A DNA stretch of 15,899 bases, taken from the NCBI GenBank assembly GCA_003833135.1, contig QZLH01000060.1:121310-137208 (forward strand), in the 5' to 3' direction. Shown piece by piece: positions 8,936-15,899 of the stretch. The notes below the pieces were generated by a model. The model saw only the letters and a program-made list of their open reading frames with translations, was not told the DNA's origin and did no database searches. The translations under genes and the position numbers were made by a program. Within the stretch, counting starts at the first letter, position 1; each line of letters opens with the position of its first letter. This stretch comes from Oehlia diaphana. Taxonomy: Eukaryota > Glomeromycota > Glomeromycetes > Glomerales > Glomeraceae.

Positions 8936-9245
8936 GGCCACGCAAATTCAATTTTTCGGTTCACGTAACATTGAAATTTAAAATTGACCCGGGGACCCGG
9001 GGTTTATTGCTTATTAATAAAAAAGTTTATATATAAAATCGTGACATCTGATTGGTTGACTTTTAAAGGAGAGAGTAATTAAAGAATTTATTTTCGCTCT
9101 TCTCAGCCACGTGATAGACTTACCCGCCAATAAAATTACGTATTGATCACGTGATAGACTTTTAATATATAAACTTTTTTTTATTGAAATATGAAAAAGT
9201 GACCCGGCCGGGTGTTGTGAACCGAAAAATCGAATTTGTGTGGCC
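8936..9245. mobile_element. 310-bp PIF/Harbinger-type MITE, TAA target duplication
   Basis: Terminal inverted repeats of 29 bp with two mismatches lie at 8936-8964 and 9217-9245. They begin GGCCACRCAAATTC and end TTCGGTTCAC. The flanks are TAA (8933-8935) and TAA (9246-9248). A 3-bp TWA duplication is characteristic of PIF/Harbinger elements. Removing the element with one TAA gives AAATCCGTTCTAAACTTC, which closely resembles the intact repeat motif at 8526-8545, good evidence for the boundaries. The interior is imperfectly palindromic: AAGTTTATATATAAAA is mirrored by TTTTAATATATAAACTT, and GACCCGG-type GC boxes sit near each end. It also holds CACGTGATAGACTT twice (about 9109 and 9148). No transposase is encoded. 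Confidence 0.9.
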
Positions 9246-9248
9246 TAA

Positions 9249-9442
9249 ACTTCGACCAACTTTTCATATCCGTACAATAAGAACTTCAACATTAAATTAT
9301 CAAATCCGTACAACGAGTTTTCTATTAGTTGTATTCAGGGGCTCTCGTTAGATATTTAATTAATAACTCAATATTATAATCATATCATACTAACAATTCC
9401 GTTAATAATGATTTTTGATTATCACTATGTGATAAATTATAT
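9249..9442. other. Continuation of the CCGTAC repeat field
   Basis: Copies of the TATCCGTACAATAAGAACTTC-like motif continue to about 9320. The stretch then becomes plain AT-rich DNA. There is no gene. Confidence 0.45.
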
Positions 9443-9533
9443 ACTTATTGTATAGTATTTAGGCAATGACGTGCTGTTTTCGATTGAGGCCATTTGATTG
9501 GCTCAGATTGTGCCTAAATACAATACAATAAGT
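9443..9533. repeat. 91-bp inverted-repeat (MITE-like) element
   Basis: 23-bp arms with one mismatch, starting ACTTATTGTA and ending GTATTTAGGCA, lie at 9443-9465 and 9511-9533. They enclose 45 bp that is less AT-rich and contains TTGATTGGCTC. The whole could fold as a hairpin. No clear target duplication flanks it, so MITE status is less certain than for the two elements to its left. Confidence 0.65.
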
Positions 9534-10054
9534 GTTTTACTATATCTCTTACGATCACACTATTAAATCAGTCACGAGATAATTTAGTCTGTATAAAAAT
9601 CTAATTTTATTTTGTATTTGTAATGATTTAAACAGTATTCATTTATTATATATATTATCAATAAAGCTATAAAGCTGATCAATAAATGTAAAAAAAAATA
9701 CAGTGTGATCCTATAAGGATATATAATAAATGTTACTATTGCTACCGTTTAAGGGATAAGTTAGGAGTGATTGATTAGTACTTGTACGTGACAAAGATTT
9801 TATCAATGATCCCAATTTCAATCATCAAAAGGAACCATGCATATTGCGCTATTTGTTTATTATATTGTAATACATGTTATTCACATGACTCTCGTTATAA
9901 TAACATTTTTTTTATTATTTATAATAATTACATTGAGAAAGAAAAATAATAAAGAAACATAAGGAAAATAACAATAAGAAAAAATAATAAGAAAAACAAA
10001 AACAAGTAAATACTAAGAAAATAACAAAATATAATTATAATTTACGTGAAATTT
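9534..10054. other. Downstream region of the secreted-protein gene
   Basis: AT-rich DNA without a convincing gene. On the minus strand the 3' untranslated region of the 10055-10315 gene is expected here. An AATAAA-type signal (TTTATT on the plus strand) occurs at about 9909-9915, roughly 140 bp past the stop. A 40-codon hydrophobic plus-strand frame beginning ATGCATATTGCG (about 9837) has no supporting context. Confidence 0.4.
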
Positions 10055-10315
10055 TCAATTCCCACAACCGCAACTGCATTCAAGACATTGATAATATTTG
10101 TAACCGAGGACACCACATAAATTCGCACAACATTGGGGATAGAATCCACCACAATAATTGCATTCATTAAGTTTTCGATTGACTTTTGAAGGAAAATAGA
10201 AAAATTCTTTGGCAGGTTCAGTAGCATGTTCAAGGTAATTTATGGCAGGAATAGATTGAGTAACCCAGGCCAAAGTAAAGGCAAGAAACAAGGTAATAAG
10301 AATAAATTTTGGCAT
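10055..10315 (-). CDS. Small secreted cysteine-rich protein, effector-like
   Basis: This is an uninterrupted 86-residue frame. Residues 1 to about 20-24 form a classic signal peptide: Met-Pro-Lys, then the hydrophobic core FILITLFLAFTLAWV, then a polar TQSIPA cleavage region. The mature part has a linker rich in Glu, Lys, Phe and Pro, then a dense C-terminal cysteine domain with C52, C55, C62, C63, C67, C77, C80, C82 and C84. Spacing is CxxC, CC, then CxxCxCxC, so it could form disulphides outside the cell or bind metal. There is no membrane segment after the signal and no Lys-Arg processing site. The start has A at -3 (CACAATG), and a TATA box lies about 105 bp upstream, so this ATG is preferred. 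Small secreted cysteine-rich proteins of symbiotic and pathogenic fungi often act at the host interface; that role is inference. A second, overlapping minus-strand frame is a shadow. Confidence 0.8.
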   Translation of the reverse strand: MPKFILITLFLAFTLAWVTQSIPAINYLEHATEPAKEFFYFPSKVNRKLNECNYCGGFYPQCCANLCGVLGYKYYQCLECSCGCGN

Positions 10316-10418
10316 TGTGATAAAGTAAGATAGAGTAGTCTTTAGTCGAATTTAAGATTTTTAAAATTTAATTGTTAATATTTTGTTAAATTTTATAAGG
10401 GAAGGAATACATACATTG

Positions 10419-10429
10419 TTTATATAAAA
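10419..10429 (-). promoter_or_regulatory. TATA box of the secreted-protein gene
   Basis: On the minus strand TTTTATATAAAC stands out just upstream of the small secreted-protein gene. A start site about 30 bp downstream would give a 5' leader of roughly 75 bases, normal for a fungal gene. Confidence 0.5.
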
Positions 10430-10876
10430 ATTCGTTAATATTTGTCATTCAACGATAAATATGGTTTTCTTTGAAAGAATTCCTAGGCGTAGGATCGCAT
10501 GCTCCTAATGACAAGAAATTAACCAGTTTTTTACCAATAAAATGAGTCTCTGATATCATATGATACGTCATTTTCTACAAAATTTTTCTAAAGATGTAGA
10601 AAATAATAATCTGTCGTTTTTTTGATTGTGATTTGAAATTTATACAGCACACAAATATAAAGTTCAAAATGATTATTATACTATACTAATAACAATTATT
10701 ATTGCGTTGATGATCAATATAATAATTCCTGACAACCCATTTAATGACAAAATTGGAAAATATGGTATGACAATTTTCCAAAAGAAGCTTCGCTAGTAAA
10801 GTGATCATCACAGAGATACAATCCTTTTTTTTTTCTGTTTTTATCATTATAAGTATTATTATAAAACTGGTTTTGA
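10430..10876. other. Intergenic stretch, upstream of two genes
   Basis: No gene is seen. For the minus-strand secreted-protein gene this is the upstream region, with an inverted CCAAT (ATTGG on the minus strand) near 10535-10540. For the possible plus-strand gene from 10877 it would also be upstream. A TTATTATA-rich tract occupies 10670-10740. Confidence 0.4.
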
Positions 10877-11390
10877 ATGAGTAAAACCTACCAATTAAAG
10901 GTAATTATGTAAGTAAATCTATTAAATATATAAGTTTAGTTTAATGATTTTAAATTTCATTGGTTATATTGTTAATACGCAATGTAACGTAATGGTATCC
11001 AAATTCAAAACAAAAGGAGAACGGATGAGAACATGATACAGATTTTAATATTGACTTATTAAGGTACGTAATGTAAATTATGTAATATATCATTAAATTA
11101 CATCTCATTTCTAACAGTGACACTGACAATAAAGACGAGTCATCCCCAATTGACAACTTGGATGGACTAATTAACACTCGTGTCAAAATTAATGATAAAT
11201 TCACTTTATCTGTGAGTATAGAATTCTTAGTTTTCTTGATTGTCTGATAAGTTTTTATTATTTGATTTTGATGTTTTATTTAACTTATTAAGATAAATCA
11301 TTAGCGATAAGCCAAAATAATTATGAAAACAATAACTTATTTCTGATTAATCTATTTTTTAAGCAGAGAAATGAAAGAGATACATAATAA
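10877..11390 (+). CDS. Possible small spliced gene, function unknown
   Basis: The best-supported part is an exon at 11118-11211. CATCTCATTTCTAACAG is a good 3' splice site, followed by 94 bases that encode DTDNKDESSPIDNLDG, a further short stretch and KINDKFTLS, ending exactly at GTGAGT, a strong donor. A phase-compatible but speculative chain upstream is ATG 10877-10900 (8 codons, then GTAATT), 10940-10970 and 11042-11063 (then GTACGT). Downstream, an exon after TTTTTTAAGCAG (about 11368) stops within seven codons. The implied introns are 39, 71, 54 and about 156 bp; the first is short enough to cast doubt. The acidic peptide matches no family I know. An 84-codon minus-strand frame across this exon (10950-11204) is judged a shadow. 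It may also be a relic. Confidence 0.25.
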
Positions 11391-12522
11391 ATGCTACCTC
11401 GCTGCTCAAAACTATTCTACTAGTTAATTCCCATAATCTTAAAATCCATTTCAATCTAACTATTGACTTCTTGCACGGAAACTAAAGTTACCATGACCAG
11501 ATATCTCTAAGAGAGGGTTGTTATCTAATCTTAGCTACGTGTATATTCTGCAATGCATTGAATAGCGTGCTAATTATTACATTATTAGTTGTAAAGGAAT
11601 ATGGTATTGTTGACCATCCTATGAGCAATGTAATCAATATTCTGAAGTGGCGCAAAAGTTAATTCGTAATTAAATAATCATGTGATAAGATAGGTAAATA
11701 TAAATAACTCAGGGAAAAAATGGTAGCGATTTATTTTACCGGGTTGCATATAATATTAAGTTGTGACAAATAATGACATTTAGCATTTTTACATACAAAA
11801 AGTTTCTTCCCCAGAATAATTATAAAGTTAGGGCGTGACCCTATATGACGAATTCCTACCCTAATCCCTAATCTTAATCCCTTACTTAATCCTAATCCTA
11901 ATCCTTAGCTCTAAAGAACCGGCGGCTACCATTTTTTTCTTGTTGATGCTATTTTTATTTACAAGTTTATTACATAAAATTACTATATTTACTGACAAAC
12001 CCAAAAATTGATTATTATGAAATATAAAGCAAACAATTTCTAACAAAATAAATATATGACAAAATGTTTTATTTTACTCAAATTTGCATTACAGTATAAC
12101 AGTTAAATGTAAAATGGCTGTCAAAATGCATTGGAGCAAATATTGACCCAGGATACTGTCAATTGAGAATTGTGCAAAATATTAGTTGTTTAGAAATATA
12201 AATAAAAAATCTGGGATAATAAAATCGCCTTTATTTATGGTTACATTAATTCAGGTTCAATACAACTACTAAATATTTTAGCTATTTAAAATTTAATTAG
12301 TAAAAAGTATGGTAAAAAAGCAATAAAAGTTTATTTATAAATGCAAGTAAATTATATGCTTTTTTTATTTATTATACCATTCCTTTCCCCTTCTAATAAT
12401 GGAGTCCACAGGCAGAACACCCACCCTAGCCAGAAAGAATGGTTAGTTTGTAATGAATGAAATGTAACAAAATATTTATTATTTAAATTAAATTTACTGG
12501 TTATTAATTAAGCTAAAATACC
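11390..12522. other. Gene-free stretch with telomere-like repeats
   Basis: No ORF worth reporting lies between the possible spliced gene and the bromodomain locus. It holds the inverted-repeat segment with telomere-like units described separately (11714-11939). It also has a weak stem formed by AAAAAAGCA (about 12315) and TGCTTTTTT (about 12358). A less AT-rich patch at 12388-12440 has no recognised content. Confidence 0.45.
11714..11939. repeat. Inverted-repeat segment enclosing telomere-like CCTAAT units
   Basis: The left end GAAAAAATGGTAGC (11714-11727) is mirrored by GCTACCATTTTTTTC (11925-11939), an about 14-bp inverted repeat with one length difference. Subterminal sequences (TTACCGGG and CCGGCGG) are also roughly mirrored. 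Inside, 11855-11908 is a chain of about eight degenerate six- to seven-base units such as CCCTAAT, CTTAAT and CCTAAT, close to the fungal telomere repeat CCCTAA. No target duplication was recognised, so calling it a MITE is tentative. Confidence 0.5.
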
Positions 12523-14023
12523 TTAAATTTTATTATATGTATAATTAGATATTACTTCTTCAACGGGTTTACATAAAATACGACGAAAACCAATCACTAG
12601 GATGACAAATCCTTTTAATTTATTAGGATTTGATTTAATTATTTTAACACGTTTATCAAATACTCCTGAGCTAAAATAATCATTAACTTTTCCATTTGAG
12701 ATTGTATTCATATATGATTTCAATTTACTTATACCATTATCCAATACCTCACCTATAGTTGTATGATTTGTTTTTTTAAGTTCTTTGGACCAATATGTAC
12801 AGTATATGGTCTTTTTAATAAAATCTCTTCATTTTCCTTTTCAAGGATTTTATCTAAGTTTTCTAATTCATTTGCACCAAATTCAACTTTCTGATTAAGT
12901 CTTATTAAACCAACTAATGGAATATATTTTAATTCTAAACTAATATAATTATCTCCTGTTCCTTTTAAAATAAAAATATCTGAATAACCAAAACGACCTG
13001 ATCCCTTTGACCTTTTGCCATCCATTACTAATGAAAGCTCTGGAATATGATATTTTAATGGCAAAAGAATTTCAACAATTGCTTGAAGCATAGCTTCATT
13101 TGCTGAAGATAAAGACATTTGTGATCTTGTCAATAAAAAGGACTTCAGAATTTTAATAAAAGGTACAATATCACCTATAATAAGGCTTTCATATGCTGAA
13201 GTAACAAGAAGTGCATCATTAATAACCTGTTTATACATTAAATTATTTTTATTTTGTTCTAAAATTTGACTTTGTTTCTTCCAGAATCTATCTGTATCAT
13301 CATCAGCATCACTATCTCTTAATCTTTTTAATTCTCTTGTTTGTTTTAATTGTTTATCTTGAAGAATAAGCTTTTCATTCCATTCTTTGTTAAAAATAGA
13401 TTCCAATATTTCACCTGAACAATATACTTTACTTTCAACATTATTATATGTATAGCAATTGCGAAATATTAAACGAATATCTTTTTCAAATTCTTCCAAA
13501 CTTGTGTATTGATTATTCTTTAATTTTGAATTTATAGTAAATAAGTCCATTGGATGTTTTATACCCATATTTTTAACATCCTTTTTAACATATTTATAAA
13601 ATAAATTAGCATTGGGTTCATTTTCAAGTTCATGAAGTATATCATAACAAAAGTTAATAAGTTCAACATTCTTTTTAGATAAATCTACTTCAGAATGATT
13701 TTTAGCAGAAATTTTAACTATTCTTTTTGGAAGTAATGATGCCTCTGTAACAGAAACTTTAACTGCATTTAGTTGTGAAGTTTCAGCAAGTACTTGATTC
13801 TCTTTTTCATATTTTTTATCACATTCTTTAATGACTTCTAGTTGTGAAGTTTCAGTAGGTAAGAGATTCTCCTTTTCATATTCTTGGTTATTTTTTGAAA
13901 GTTCTAGTTGTGGAGTTTCAGCAAGTACATGATTCTCTTTTTCATATTCTTTATCACATTCTTTAATAATTTCTTGCCAAATATTTGCAAATTTTTAATA
14001 TAACGCAAATGTTCTGTGGTTAC
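12523..14023 (-). pseudogene. Bromodomain-PD-(D/E)XK nuclease-like protein, frameshifted
   Basis: Read from a 3' splice-like TAATAG at 14024-14029, the locus starts VTTEHLRYIKNLQI (14023 to about 13982). After a frameshift it continues for 413 codons (13992 to a stop at 12753). In order: three tandem 22-23-residue repeats of EYEKEN type; a bromodomain at about codons 112-208; a basic/acidic linker; and a PD-(D/E)XK-like domain. The bromodomain has HPMDLFTINSKL and NCYTYN, whose last Asn is the usual acetyl-lysine contact. The nuclease-like domain has NEAMLQA (candidate helix Glu), GYSDIFI, then LELKY, giving D-x14-E-x-K, near the PDDEXK_9-type pattern. At 12790-12809 the frame changes again. 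The family reads on as YWSKELKK...LKSYMNTISNGK...VEEVISNYTY to a stop at 12523. The bromodomain's ZA loop is short and lacks the usual WPF/PV shelf. Two frameshifts suggest a pseudogene; assembly error is possible. The true 5' exons are missing, perhaps lost to the adjacent inverted repeat. Confidence 0.8.
13770..13973 (-). repeat. Three in-frame 22-23-codon tandem repeats
   Basis: Units 13905-13973 (23 codons), 13839-13904 (22) and 13770-13838 (23) each contain EYEKEN or KYEKEN followed by an ETxQL ending. Units one and three also share IKECDK. They lie just N-terminal to the bromodomain and form a charged, probably helical or extended spacer. Length variation is expected among relatives. 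Confidence 0.85.
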
Positions 14024-14049
14024 CTATTATATGAAGAGATTATTAGTAG

Positions 14050-14458
14050 TGCATTAAATTTTATTTAGTGATAAAGAAGGTACATAGCCAATTCCTCCTC
14101 CAGAATTAGCAGACTTTATCAACTACAAAGCAAGGGCGCCTGAGTTGAGAGCTTGGGGTGGTTACCAAGGTTGTCAAAACAGTAATTCTCACTAAGTGAC
14201 CACGGCGAGTATTAGGAGTTACCCATACTTTGCAAAATAAAAGTAAACGCACCTTTTTTTTTAATTCAACAAAAGTATTTGTATCCAACAGTTCTTTTGC
14301 TTTAACCAAAAAACGATTGTTCCAGGCAATGTCATAGCTTTGCCACTTTGTTGATGTTAATGAAGAGCTAGTTATTTGGGTTAATGAAGCAATGATGGTA
14401 TTTCAGTTAAGGCTTAAAAATCTGCAGTAAGACAAATTTTTTGATTCACTTAAGTAAG
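14050..14458 (-). repeat. Left arm of a long inverted repeat, exon-derived
   Basis: Read on the minus strand, this arm aligns along about 405 bp with 15371-15775 read on the plus strand, roughly three quarters identical by eye with scattered indels. It encodes IIASLTQITSSSLTSTKWQS, then YDIAWNNRFL and DTNTFVELKKK, then a GTGCGT donor at 14252. An acceptor CAACTCAG follows at about 14147-14140, implying a 113-bp intron. Beyond that is a conserved AATTCTGGAGGAGGAATTGG block. A TGA precedes the first exon block. I do not recognise the protein. An alternative unspliced 67-codon frame (14106-14309) runs through the intron and is not preferred. Confidence 0.75.
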
Positions 14459-15370
14459 AAACAAGAGCTATAGTGGTTAAATGGTGTATAATCTCTAGCA
14501 AAATCTTTATTCACTTCTTACCCTCATATCCAATATAGTTTTCAGTTGCTATACTATTAACTTATAATACTGTATTTATTAAACAATCATTTAAACAATC
14601 ATGATTAACTTATAATACTGTATTTATTAAACAATCATTTAAACAATCATGTTTTATTGAGAGAAAAATTAGAGATCTTAAATATAAAAAATAATATGAC
14701 TCAGGCTGACATGATAAGATGCACTACAAATACTCAACTTTAGTCAGTCTAACCTATTATTACAAAAACTTTAAAACTATATACTGTATACAATCCATGT
14801 AAGAATGAAAAAAAATCAAATTTATTAAATTAATATAATACAGTAAATATGGCTCATATTGCATAAATAAATTCATAATTTAACATTTTTTTATATTAAT
14901 CTAGAATAAACTAATGATACAAACCAATAAAAAAAAGCAGTGATGTATTTGTACACATATATACCAGATATATTGTTATACAGATCAACCTTTGATAAGT
15001 TAAATAAGGTATTAAGTGTAACCTTTTGACTGTATATTATTACTTTTGATAGACTTCATATAAAAATTTCCTAATATTATATTCTTTATTACACATCTCT
15101 AGTTATGCCAAATACTGTATTTCTGAGGTAGTATATGTTGTAATAATATACAACCATCTAATACAGCTTTACTCTAAATGGTACATCTGTGATACATGAT
15201 GAATTTGTCAAGTACCTTGTTGCAATAACTAATGATATGACTAAAAAAAAATAAGTATTATAATTAAACATAATAATTATTGTCAGTTTGACAAAAAATA
15301 AAAAACTTTGAATTTTAGTTTGTCATTTTTTGTAATAATGGATCAGATTGATAATTTTGCATCAATACTA
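14459..15370. other. Spacer of the inverted repeat, AT-rich, no gene
   Basis: About 910 bp lie between the two arms. The spacer holds a perfect 48-bp tandem duplication (14556-14651) and repeated ATACTGTAT-type motifs at about 14566, 14614, 14778, 14838 (reverse) and 15112. No open frame of interest was seen, so if the whole is a transposon it is non-autonomous. Confidence 0.6.
14556..14651. repeat. Perfect 48-bp tandem duplication
   Basis: Units 14556-14603 and 14604-14651 are identical, starting ATTAACTTATAATACTGTAT and ending AACAATCATG. Inside each, AAACAATCAT occurs twice, separated by TT. Perfect identity points to a recent duplication or slippage event. Confidence 0.95.
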
Positions 15371-15775
15371 CTTAAATGAACCAAGAAATTGGTCTTACCA
15401 TGGATTTTAAAACTTAACCAAAATACTATTATTGCTTCACTGACTTAGCTAACTACTAATACTTTATTAACATCAACCAAGTGGCAAAGCTTTAACATTA
15501 CTTGGAATGAGTGTTTTTTAAATAAAATAAAACAATTAATGGATTCAAATACTTTTGTTGTATTAAAGAAAAAGGTATGTTTTGTTTTTATTTTGCAAAG
15601 TGTGGGTAACTCCTAATACTCGTCATAGTCACTTTGTGAGAATTACTGGTCTCGTTTGCCTGGTAACCACTCTGGGCTCTCATTCCAGGCACCCTAACTT
15701 TGTTGTTAGTAAAGTCTGCTAATTCTGGAGGAGGAATTGGCTATGTAACTTCTTTACTACTAAATAAAAATTTAG
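15371..15775 (+). repeat. Right arm of a long inverted repeat, exon-derived
   Basis: This is the plus-strand counterpart of the left arm. It reads LNQNTIIASLT, a stop, then LTSTKWQSFNITWNECFLNK and MDSNTFVVLKKK, followed by a GTATGT donor at 15575. The acceptor CATTCCAG ends at 15688, implying a 114-bp intron almost the same length as in the left arm. After it, one frame reads KSANSGGGIGYVTSLLLNK to a stop near 15828. Splicing in phase 0 would hit a stop at once, so the coding use of the second exon is unclear. The in-frame stop in the first exon marks it as decayed. Intron and exon parts are about equally diverged, so no selection is evident. Confidence 0.75.
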
Positions 15776-15899
15776 CATCTTTGCTATCAGTGGTGATTTT
15801 TTTGGTAGTATTTTATAATGCTTTTTAAATAATATTAATAGGAATTTTTAACATGTCATGTAAATATCATATTTAATAACATATATATTAATAAGTCTA

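Noticed and set aside
10042..10233. 63-codon minus-strand frame overlapping the secreted-protein gene
   Set aside because: It lies in another frame inside the cysteine-rich gene and has no signal peptide; it is a shadow.
10950..11204. 84-codon minus-strand frame
   Set aside because: It crosses a better plus-strand exon with proper splice sites; its composition is that of an antisense shadow.
14106..14309. 67-codon minus-strand frame in the left repeat arm
   Set aside because: It starts inside the exon block and reads through a likely intron; the right arm does not keep the frame through the same region because of a one-base indel.
1..15899. CRISPR array, rRNA or bacterial-type operon
   Set aside because: No regularly spaced identical repeats with unique spacers, no rRNA-like conserved blocks and no tightly packed ORFs with ribosome-binding sites; introns and TATA-type signals point to a eukaryote.

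Overview
The window is about three quarters A+T and full of homopolymer runs, with short GT-AG introns and broken coding pieces scattered in non-coding DNA. Multi-copy families seen as pieces include a FAD-dependent monooxygenase, a bromodomain/PD-(D/E)XK nuclease-like protein and a small secreted cysteine-rich protein. This fits a repeat-rich accessory part of a fungal nuclear genome. An arbuscular mycorrhizal fungus of the Rhizophagus type is the most likely source; that is inference from composition and family style, not a database match.

Layout. 1-3700: mostly low-complexity DNA with direct repeats (288-412, 1554-1791), a hairpin (2848-2874), a few coding-like orphan fragments and one 102-residue minus-strand ORF of unknown function (2957-3265). 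3700-8030: three decayed pieces of a FAD-dependent monooxygenase. One is nearly full length (3702-4968, +), one is an N-terminal half on the minus strand (6303-6815) and one is a C-terminal half on the plus strand (7280-7900). A possible transposon-derived coding scrap lies between the first two (5808-5997, -). 8300-9540: a nest of small non-autonomous elements. It holds a 114-bp hAT-type MITE with a perfect 8-bp target duplication, a 310-bp PIF/Harbinger-type MITE with a TAA duplication inserted in an older CCGTAC-containing repeat field, and a 91-bp inverted-repeat element.

10055-10315 (-) is the only clearly intact gene: an 86-residue secreted protein with nine cysteines and a TATA box about 105 bp upstream, an effector-like candidate. 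10877-11390 (+) may hold a small spliced gene, best supported at 11118-11211. 11714-11939 carries degenerate telomere-like CCTAAT repeats between short inverted repeats. 12523-14023 (-) is a bromodomain fused to a PD-(D/E)XK nuclease-like domain. Three tandem 22-23-residue repeats precede it and two frameshifts break it. It abuts a ~1.73-kb inverted-repeat structure (about 14050-15775) whose ~405-bp arms are diverged copies of one exon-intron-exon segment.

I see no coherent multi-gene pathway. The region reads as gene-family debris and transposable elements around one intact secreted-protein gene. The most unusual items are the bromodomain-nuclease fusion, the inverted repeat with exon-bearing arms, and the two datable MITE insertions.
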